A stretch of DNA of 64,000 nt, from assembly GCA_907163375.1 (NCBI GenBank), contig CAJQUW010007850.1:124001-188000 (forward strand). Reading direction: 5' to 3'. The notes under the pieces are model-generated. The model made no database searches. It worked only from the letters and a program-made list of their open reading frames with translations, and was not told the DNA's origin. Below are positions 36,539 to 43,465 of this stretch, piece by piece. The first letter of the stretch is position 1, and every line of letters begins with the position of its first letter. Made by a program: the position numbers and the translations under genes. Origin of the DNA: Prostheceraeus crozeri (taxonomy: Eukaryota > Platyhelminthes > Polycladida > Euryleptidae).

Positions 36539-36588
36539 CTTTAGGATGCAGATTTCTTCCGCTTTAGGAGGTGCCAGATTACAGTGTA

Positions 36589-37566
36589 GGAAAGCAGACA
36601 TCAGCGCAACTTAAAAAGCTCAAGTTCTTATTTTACACGAAGAAGGTTATCGACAAAATGCAATCGCCGATCGATTGTTATTGTCTTGCTCTACAGTGAA
36701 TCGCATTATCCACGGAGTGATTTCTGAAGAGCAGTAGAGTAGAAAAACTACCCGACGAGATGATGCTCTTTTGAAGCGATTGGTGAATAGTCAACCTTTC
36801 ATTACATCTTCTAAAGTCAAAGCTGTGCTTCCTTCGTTTTCCAACGTGTCGACACGCACCACCAGAAGAAGATTACAGGTTGATCTCAAGCTACCGTCTC
36901 GCATCGCGTCGAAAAAGCCCTGAAGCTGTGAAACGCCGTATTGAATTTTGCCGAAAATATGCTCATTGGAAATCGGAAGACTAGGCAAAAGTGCTATTTT
37001 CCGATGAGAGTACTTTTAGACAATTCAATAATGTGCGGGGCCTTGTCCGTCGACCTCCTGCATCAAATCCCTACGATCCGCGATTTGTAACAACGACCGT
37101 AAAGCATTGCCCACAAATTATGGTTTGGGGATGTTTCTCCTACGGTGGCCGCGGTGGTCTCTATTTTGTCCTAAAAGGTCAAATGATGAATTCTCAACGA
37201 TACCAGAATGTTCTGTGTGACAAAATGCCTCCCTGGATGAATGTCCTATCATGCGAGATATTTCAACACGACTCCGCACCATGTCATAAAGCAAAAACTG
37301 TGACTGAGTGGCTGAACACCAATCAGATCGAAGTGCTTGATTGGCCGAGTTACTCACCCGACTTGAATCCGATTGAAAATTTGTGGGCGATTATGAAGGA
37401 AAAAATATCAAAGATTGAAATCACATCCCTCAGTCATCTAGAGGAAGTGATAGAGTCTGTTTGGTGCCGTGACATCAGTGCCCAACTGTGCAAAAACCTT
37501 GTATTTTCAATGCCAAACCGTATCAAAAAAGTTTTGAAAAACAAAGGACACACTACGAAGTATTGA
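36589..37566 (+). pseudogene. Tc1/mariner DD34E transposase, main part
   Basis: The frame continues the start codon stranded at 25029. After the insertion point come KADISAT, an in-frame TAA, and a helix-turn-helix region with LHEEGYRQNAIADRLLLS. Further stops lie near 36737 and 36983. The catalytic domain is fully open from 36991: FSDES, FQHDSAPCHKA and SYSPDLNPIENLW, with 34 residues between the second Asp and the Glu (DD34E). The C-terminus is complete and the right TIR follows 130 bp downstream. It catalysed cut-and-paste at TA, but stops and the 11.5-kb insertion have killed it. Confidence 0.9.
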
Positions 37567-37696
37567 TTTTCCTGTATTGATGCTCCTTGATTTTCGTGTT
37601 ACACATTGTTTTCTGATATTTTGTAATCAAATAATCGATGATACATGTGCATATTTTGGTTTAATGATGATTTCCCTCTTTTTTACAAGATAATTA

Positions 37697-37724
37697 AAAA
37701 TTTCTAATGCCATGGCCAATACTG
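37697..37724 (-). repeat. Tc1 terminal inverted repeat, right
   Basis: The exact inverted copy of 24770-24797, followed by TA. Confidence 0.85.
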
Positions 37725-37794
37725 TAGTAAGCTAAATATTCCAATAAATCACTGAAGGTGGGATGTCTTTTTGAATATTGTGAGTGGTGACGGC

Positions 37795-38020
37795 ATTGCA
37801 ATCAAATCAATTAATCAATTAGTCGCAATTATTCTGAAACACCAATCAATCGATGGCAATTATTCGATGATACTTATCAATTAATTGCGATTGTTCTAAA
37901 ACATCAATCAATTAATTACAATTATTCAATGATACTTATCAATTAAGTGCAATTTTTCGATGATACTTATCAATTAACTGCAATTATTCGACGTCACCAA
38001 TAATTTAATTGAAATTTTTC
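37795..38020. repeat. Degenerate minisatellite, CAATTATTCGATGATACTTATCAA type
   Basis: Four to five imperfect units of about 45-65 bases contain GATACTTATCAATTAA and GCAATTATTCGATG. No coding potential. Confidence 0.75.
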
Positions 38021-38532
38021 ATGGCAATCATTTGGCATCATTTGCCTGATATTGCTCGGTGTTGTGAGACCAAAAGATCTTATCTCTGATTGTACAGAAG
38101 AAGCTTTTATCCGTATCTAACAGGACTTTCCTCATATAAGAATAAGCAGTTTGTTGTTTGACATTATCTTCACTGTACCAAACATTTTGAATAAGAGATG
38201 GTGCCACAGCGTTTAGTTCGACATGTCTAATTAACATTCCAATTCTAGTAGTTTAAAGGGATGGACTTATCCACTTGAGCTTCCAAGGATGACAGCTGTT
38301 GATAGAAAGAGTTTTGCTGCAAGAACTTTGACGGTACTATTACGAATAAATAGTGAACTGTTCCTCATTCAAGTCTGCCAATTAAAAAGTTCCGAAAATC
38401 AGATTTATAATTTTTCCTATGGAGACTTTCAGATATAAAAATGCTTATTCAATTCAGATGCTTACTGCTAGAGTTAATAAAAATAACGTTTTTGAACAAG
38501 AAAAATGGCTCGCAGTTCACTCCGGAGTTTTA

Positions 38533-38690
38533 AGGTCCATTCCCAACGGACGCGGCGCGGCGCGTCTCACGCGTCCGGAATTTTCGTTCAGAACCTTAAC
38601 GAACCTATGGGCTGTTCAAACCAGACGCGCGGGACCACGCGTTCAAGCAATTTCAGAAAAAAATTCTGAAATGACGCGCGGTGTTCTTGC
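38533..38690. repeat. GC-rich CGCG island, possible DNA-transposon end
   Basis: This is a sharp local rise in GC with GGACGCGGCGCGGCGCG and CAGACGCGCGGGACCACGCG. GTCCATTCCCAACGGACGCG resembles PIF/Harbinger-type termini, but an inverted partner was not found. Confidence 0.3.
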
Positions 38691-39274
38691 GAGATAGGAA
38701 AATCCATCCAACGCCTTGCTCTTCCCCCGCACTGAAACCTGACACTGCAGGTTGCCAGATCTTCGTGCAGAGAAATGACTGACTTTCGCCATAGCTATCC
38801 GACAATGCTGACCTTCTGTGAGGACAATTAGAACAAATGAACAACAAAATCCTTTATCAGTGCACTTTCATACTTTGTCAACCATGAAATCGAATTCATG
38901 AATGCATTTGGAGATGAATGGTATTTTATTTGCTGCAAAACGAGTATCGGAAACGAAGATGAGAAAGTTGTTATTGTTCTCAACTTGTCTGATAATCTTC
39001 AATAGAGTGATACTCCCGATTACTATAGAATATGTAAGTTAATAAAGGTCGTTTTGTGAGCAAAGTCAATACGTGCGTCAATTCTATTTCATGATCTGTC
39101 ACCTGTGCCTTGTTGTAATATGTAAATGATATGTGTGTCTTTAAAAATCCTATTCTTTACAAATGTGAAATATAAAATCACTAATTATCGCAAAATCATG
39201 TACATGTAGTTTATAGCAATGACCATATCCTAACGATTAATTTGCAATGTCAACCACATCCTTTAAAAGGAAAT

Positions 39275-39282
39275 TTCACGAA
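39275..39282 (+). repeat. Target-site duplication of the 18-kb unit, left
   Basis: TTCACGAA directly precedes the first arm base (39283) and recurs directly after the last arm base at 57433-57440. Because the word is symmetric at its edges (TTC...GAA), the duplication could equally be called as TCACGA (6 bp) or CACG (4 bp) with one or two more bases in the arms. Confidence 0.85.
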
Positions 39283-39442
39283 AGTAGTAAGTAAAACTCT
39301 ACCACTGGATAGCGCAAGATGGCCGCCGTCGCTGACGTCCCCCCCTTCCTGTCAGACGAGTTGGTCGTGGTCGGCCGCCGTGTTGCTTCCAGTCTGACCC
39401 CCCCCTCTGGAACGTCAGACAGAGGTTGCGCTCTCCAAGGTG

Positions 39443-39529
39443 TCGTGGTGTGCCGGCCAGGCTGGCGTGGTGTGCCGGCCAGGTTGGCGTGGTGTGCCGG
39501 CCAGGTTGGCGTGGTGTGCCGGCCAGGTT
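39443..39529. repeat. 22-bp GC-rich tandem array, left arm
   Basis: Four tandem copies of CGTGGTGTGCCGGCCAGGTT plus GG (22 bp), the first with one change. The same array lies inverted at 57181-57269. It sits about 160 bp inside the arm end, where replication or protein-binding sites would be expected in a linear replicon; that role is inference. Confidence 0.9.
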
Positions 39530-39639
39530 GGGCCACTCCCATCGTGTTTCTCGTCAATCGTGTTTCTCGTCAAACGACAGAGTGTCGTGGTGGACTTGGG
39601 CGACCGCCAGGTTTTGACTTGAGGCTATAGTGTGTTATG

Positions 39640-40549
39640 ATTTTCGTGAAATCTGATGAATTTTGGGTTGAAAATGGGATGTTTCGAGTGGAAGCAGTGC
39701 TCGGATGGGAAAACGGAGGCCAGATTCGGATTCAGCGTGAAATTCTGCATCTGTATGGTGAATTTGAAAGCAATCGGAGAGAAAAAATTTTCGCTGACGT
39801 CCCCCCCCCTCGGCACCGATCTTCCAACTTTGCTTCTAGTGGATGGATTTTGTCGTGCAATAGCTCGTTTGAAAGCTAAGAGTGAGACAAATTCACTGAA
39901 AGAAACGGCTTGTTCATATCTGTCTTCGTTTAGATGTGAGACGCCATTTAAGATTTTGGGAGATTGGCGAAAAACGACAGAGTTAGAATTTTGGACGTTT
40001 TGGGCTGTAGCTTCAAAACGAAGCATCGGATGGGAAAACGGATTTCAGATTTGGAATCAGCGTCAAATTCTCTATCAACATGGCGAGTTTCAAGTCAATC
40101 GGAGAGAAAACATTTTCAACATTTTTCGAAAAACGACAGAGTTAGAATTTTGGACGTTTTGGGCTGTAGCGCCAAAACGAAGCATCGGATGGGAAAACGG
40201 AGGCCAGATTCGGATTCAGCGTGAAATTCTGCATCGGTATGGTGAATTTGAAAGCAATCGGAGAGAAAAAATCGTAGAAAGTCTTGCAATAGCTCGTTTG
40301 AAAGCTAAGGATGAGACAAATTCACTGAAAGAAACGGCTTGTTCACATCTGTCTTCGTTTAGATGTGAGACGCCATTTAAGATTTTGGGAGATTGGCGAA
40401 AAACGACAGAGTTAGAATTTGGGACGTTTTGGGCTGTAGCTTCAAAACGAAGCATCGGATTGGAAAACGGATTTCAGATTTGGAATCAGCGTGAAATTCT
40501 CTATCTGTATGGTGAGTTTCAAGTCAATCGGAGAGAAAAATTTCGCTGA
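39640..40549. repeat. Subterminal tandem array with C-tracts, left arm
   Basis: Units of about 130-165 bp share AACGACAGAGTTAGAATTTT, CGTTTTGGGCTGTAGC, CGAAGCATCGGATGGGAAAA and AATCGGAGAGAAAA. They occur three times in full and once in part, with runs of C after GCTGACGTC near 39340, 39800 and 40550. A 297-codon frame crosses the array (39656-40549) because unit lengths are near multiples of three. It has no independent support as a gene, and the right arm keeps only shorter frames. Confidence 0.8.
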
Positions 40550-40726
40550 CTCCCCCCCCCCTCTGGACAGCTTGCTTCGATTTTTGCTCCAGGCCATAAA
40601 AGACTCCAAAACTTTAATGGCTTGTAACTTTGCTTCTACAAGTCCGTTTGACTTGATTCAAAAAAGGTTCGGTCGCTATTGACCTGCCCTAAGTGATAGA
40701 CTACTTATAAAATTTCATAAGTAGTG

Positions 40727-41005
40727 CTAAAAAGTTGAAAAATTTAAATTCACTAGTTTTAGGGGTTTTCTGGGGTTTTGGACCCTGCTGAAGTCAATGA
40801 AAGCATTTTTAATGATGTCTGAGCCAGTCTTCTCATGGTATAAGCGGCTTTTTACTGAAAGCGAGCAAGACACGGAGAGTTTTGCTGTAATATTCCACTG
40901 ACAGGGTGTTCCTTCGGGACGGCGGACGATGCCGTAGTGATAAGTGTGGCAAGGGAGTGTGTCATATTTTAGACCGAAACCGCTGGGGCAACTCATGTTG
41001 GGCAT
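40727..41005 (-). CDS. Unknown 92-codon ORF, left arm
   Basis: I do not recognise it. It starts MPNMSCPSGFGLKYDTL, is rich in Cys and His in the first third (SC, PCHTYH, PCQW), and ends basic and hydrophobic. An in-frame stop lies five codons before the Met, so the start is plausible. It is open in both arms (right copy 55432-55710) with one Leu/Pro difference. Its place just inside the subterminal array, transcribed outward, is shared by both arms. It could still be a chance frame. Confidence 0.35.
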   Translation of the reverse strand: MPNMSCPSGFGLKYDTLPCHTYHYGIVRRPEGTPCQWNITAKLSVSCSLSVKSRLYHEKTGSDIIKNAFIDFSRVQNPRKPLKLVNLNFSTF

Positions 41006-41513
41006 TTGACAAAGTTCTCAACGTAGCACAATCGGTTGAGTCTTAGCTATCTTGTTATGGGTGGCCTCTAAACATCTCCATTGCAAAACGCTGGTGAATC
41101 AAGCTCTCTACGGCTTGCTATCAAGCTGATCAAAGCAATGACTTGGGATGTTTCCTCAAGGTTTTCAAGTATGCTGAGTTCAAATCTGCTATCAGATTTG
41201 AAATTTAACTAAGTCTAAGGCAGCTTTGAGGGGCTAGATCCCAGCTACTGATCACTACCTTTGACTCGGCGTTGCTTTTACCACTTCGGGGCAGTGACAA
41301 TGATGTCTTAAGCTGTAAATAGCGGGTATCGTGGAAGATCTCTCACTTCCCTAGTGATCAGTACAAGGCCTTCGGGCTGTCGACGGGATCGAGTGCCACT
41401 CACTACACTCAAATCTATCATTCCTCACTAAGTGTAATGCTTTAGGCTGTATACTACATGATTCCAAACTTATACAAATTTCATTATCTTACAGTTAACC
41501 AGAAATCTCAATC

Positions 41514-41780
41514 ATGCTGACGCCGAACACTCAAGCCAGCTCTCCTCGCGGACCGCAGTTAAGACCGCGAAATTTATTTCATGAATTTGTTAGACTAGAG
41601 GAGCAAGACAGAGTCCACAAAAATCTTGCTCGGATTGGCAGTCCGATGACAGCAAGTGTTACCAATCCAATGGAATGGCGCTACATTCCACCCTCCTCTC
41701 ACATGCCAACTAGCGTGGAAGTCGACACTGCTACCATGGAGAGAGTCAAAGACTCTCTCAGCAGAATCGTTAGGCTGTAA
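41514..41780 (+). CDS. Unknown 88-codon ORF, left arm
   Basis: I do not recognise it. It starts MLTPNTQASSPRGPQLRPRN and then has an acidic/basic stretch with RLEEQDRVHKNLARIG, probably helical, and ends MERVKDSLSRIVRL. It is intact in the left arm. In the right arm (54658-54923) one C is missing near the start, shifting the frame. A second frame (41789-42100) starts a few bases after its stop, as in compact viral-type gene arrangements. No function is proposed. Confidence 0.45.
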   Translation: MLTPNTQASSPRGPQLRPRNLFHEFVRLEEQDRVHKNLARIGSPMTASVTNPMEWRYIPPSSHMPTSVEVDTATMERVKDSLSRIVRL

Positions 41781-41788
41781 GATGACTG

Positions 41789-42100
41789 ATGACGACCCCC
41801 GAGAACGAACCACCGGCCTTGATAAGGGCCACCATGGTGCAAGATTTGATAGAACCTCCTCGCGGTTTGCCCTGGGCAGTCTTCAGACTGGCGAATACTA
41901 TCATTAAGTTGAATCTGCTATCAGTTAACTTGAACGTTGCAAATGAAGTTCGGTGTAATACTTCCTTTCGACGGGTGTTCCTGAAAAGGGCGGCGGTGAA
42001 ACCCCTAGCTATGTATACCACAGGGGACATTCGGCAATGGTCAATCTTGTTAAACCTTTCTGCGTCATGTTTGCAAGTGATTGCCTCTGTCTCAACGTAG
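41789..42100 (+). CDS. Unknown 103-codon ORF, left arm
   Basis: I do not recognise it. It starts MTTPENEPPALIRATM, then has a hydrophobic/helical middle (FRLANTIIKLNLLSVNLNVA) and a C-terminal half with CNTSFRRVFLKR and AMYTTGDIRQWSILLNL. It follows the 88-codon ORF with an 8-base gap. In the right arm the same frame is cut by a stop after RRVFL (54452), so only the left arm keeps it. An 86-codon frame on the opposite strand (41770-42030) is open in both arms, so the coding strand is not certain. Confidence 0.4.
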   Translation: MTTPENEPPALIRATMVQDLIEPPRGLPWAVFRLANTIIKLNLLSVNLNVANEVRCNTSFRRVFLKRAAVKPLAMYTTGDIRQWSILLNLSASCLQVIASVST

Positions 42101-42529
42101 TATGCATTCGCGCCAGGGCGACATTTAGCCAGCTGTCGAAGGTTGCCTTATAAACTTTCCATTGCATATGTTATGAGAACCATGAGTTCTACCTGTCTCT
42201 ATCAATGAGACGAATTGATGAATGAAATGAAATGGGAGGACACTTATGCGACACACGCAACATAATACACTTCTCTCTTCCGTAGTCTAACAAGCTCTTT
42301 ACACATGGATCGCAGTCGATTGCTATCCCAGAATCATGTAAGCTATCTTAACTTTATTTAACACTATTTCAGCTACCATTATTACCCATATGAAATGTTA
42401 TAAGATTTGCAAGTTAAACTAAGTGTGCTACTATTTCCAAATGAAAAAGTATACATGGTTAAATCATCCACTGAAGCCCCATTCAAGTAAGTCAGTATGA
42501 AAGCAAAGATAATATAAAATAAAAATTTA
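42101..42529. other. Arm intergenic region
   Basis: No gene seen. At 42409-42450 GCAAGTTAAACTAAGTGTGCTACTATTT closely resembles the long unit of the tandem array in the element centre (47769 onwards). It lies just past the 3' end of the 151-codon gene. Confidence 0.5.
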
Positions 42530-42986
42530 TTATGGCATGTATTTCAAAAGGTCTTCATCGTCAATATCGTCCCAGAGTCTGACTTCACACAGATCACAAA
42601 AACAGTTCACTTGCTTCAATCGTTCTTCTACCGCGAGCCTCACTTTCTCGATGTACTCCCACTCCGCTATAGTTCGTGGCTGGGAGTTAGGGGTGTACCA
42701 TTCCCATAATTGATGGAGGAATTTGGTGCTGGTGATCTCCATCACATCATCAGTATCGTACTGCAAATACTTCCACCTCACGCCTGTTAAGTCGGGATAC
42801 TCCTTCTCACATACACTCTCCTCTTCGTCATTCACTGGTAATGACAACTTTCTGATATTGTCGAGTCGGTACACCTTCTCTACCTTCCCCTTCGTTGGAG
42901 CGTTTGGTGCAACGAGCGCCCTTGGTGATGAGCATGGAGAAGAGAACTCCAATTTTGTGTTCGGTGTTTTTGGAGGGCTTTGTCAT
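42530..42986 (-). pseudogene. Unknown 151-codon gene, left-arm copy, frameshifted
   Basis: It is the near-identical twin of the intact gene at 53453-53908. One extra T (an A on the coding strand) at 42979-42981, just after the start codon, shifts the frame; beyond that the reading frame is open to the normal stop. Only a few amino-acid differences separate the copies (for example Pro-Val versus Pro-Ala near the middle). It is divergent from the polymerase gene, with about 290 bp between the two start codons. Confidence 0.7.
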
Positions 42987-42989
42987 GTT

Positions 42990-43278
42990 GACTGTGAATA
43001 ATAACTTTGAAATGTTTCCTAATTCTTAAGTATAAACAAGCAACCAATCAAAATCAACAGCTAATGAATGATGAATATGAGAGTATATATGTAAAGTGAC
43101 ATCCGTGTCATTTCACTCTGTCTTTGAGACGTGTAAGTAAAGTGTTCTCTAGCGAATTTTGTTATTATTTGAGGCGTACAAGTCAGCTGCTCTCTCGTGA
43201 ATTCCAAATTTGAGACGTATTATTTCAGTGAAGTCTCTATCTTGTTAAAGTATCAACCTTAAACTTGATTTCGTTGAA
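42990..43278 (+). promoter_or_regulatory. Divergent promoter region, left arm
   Basis: This 290-bp region lies between two divergent genes. A TATA-like GTATATATG at 43083-43091 faces the polymerase gene. CAACCAATCAAAATCAAC at 43041 contains a CCAAT-type word. The same sequence is inverted at 53161-53450 in the right arm. Assignment is from position and motifs only. Confidence 0.4.
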
Positions 43279-43281
43279 ATG

Positions 43282-43348
43282 GTAAGTTGAATATTTCTTC
43301 ACTCATCTCCCTCAAACGTGTGGCTAATAGCATCTTCCTCAATTTCAG
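43282..43348 (+). other. Intron 1 of the polymerase gene
   Basis: GTAAGT follows the ATG directly and the intron ends CCTCAATTTCAG. Its length is 67 bp. Removal joins the start codon in frame to exon 2. The same sites are present, inverted, in the right arm (53091-53157). Confidence 0.75.
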
Positions 43349-43406
43349 GCATCAACTTCATCACCAACTTCCCTTCTCGAGGAAAGTTTAGAGTTGTTGA
43401 GTCAAG

Positions 43407-43465
43407 GTAGGTTGTAACAATACACTGAGACTTGAACAGAGATGATAGAATGATTTCTCTTTCAG
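43407..43465 (+). other. Intron 2 of the polymerase gene
   Basis: The donor is CAAG/GTAGGT and the acceptor is TTTCTCTTTCAG; length 59 bp. Exon 2 (58 bp) plus the start codon gives a phase that joins correctly to exon 3 and its zinc-finger frame. The right-arm equivalent is 52974-53032. Confidence 0.75.

Larger units (their letters stand above)
25036..36586. mobile_element. CACTG-ended DNA element, 11.55 kb, with subterminal repeats
   Basis: The left end CACTGTAAACCAGCACCTTC and the reverse complement of the right end (36559-36586) form imperfect inverted repeats of about 28 bases with a TA duplication outside. The motif CACCTCCTAAAGC recurs in direct and inverted form in the first 130 bases and the last 60. 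CACTG-type ends, a 2-3 bp duplication and repeated subterminal motifs are features of EnSpm/CACTA elements; Chapaev also begins CAC. No transposase was recognised inside, so it may be non-autonomous or decayed. Much of its length is nested later insertions. Confidence 0.65.
24768..37726 (+). mobile_element. Tc1/mariner element split by an 11.55-kb insertion
   Basis: CAGTATTGGCCATGGCATTA begins at 24770, and its exact reverse complement ends at 37724. The identity extends to 28 bases, and TA flanks both ends (24768-24769 and 37725-37726). Removing the CACTG-ended insert at 25036-36586 and one TA copy leaves about 1.4 kb, a normal Tc1-family length. The insert sits just after the transposase start codon. 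The parts form one old element that was opened by a later one. Confidence 0.85.

Noticed and set aside
38419-38697. 92-codon frame through the GC island
   Set aside because: The frame owes its length to GC-rich sequence lacking stops. No motif, and the composition is that of a transposon end.
39656-40549. A 297-codon open frame in the left arm
   Set aside because: It lies entirely in a tandem array whose unit length is near a multiple of three, its residues simply repeat the array, and the right arm does not keep one long frame. It is reported as a repeat.
41770-42030. 86-codon frame on the minus strand opposite the 103-codon ORF (also 54408-54668)
   Set aside because: Open in both arms, but it overlaps another frame antisense and has no recognisable feature. 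I could not decide the coding strand, so only the plus-strand frame is listed, at low confidence.
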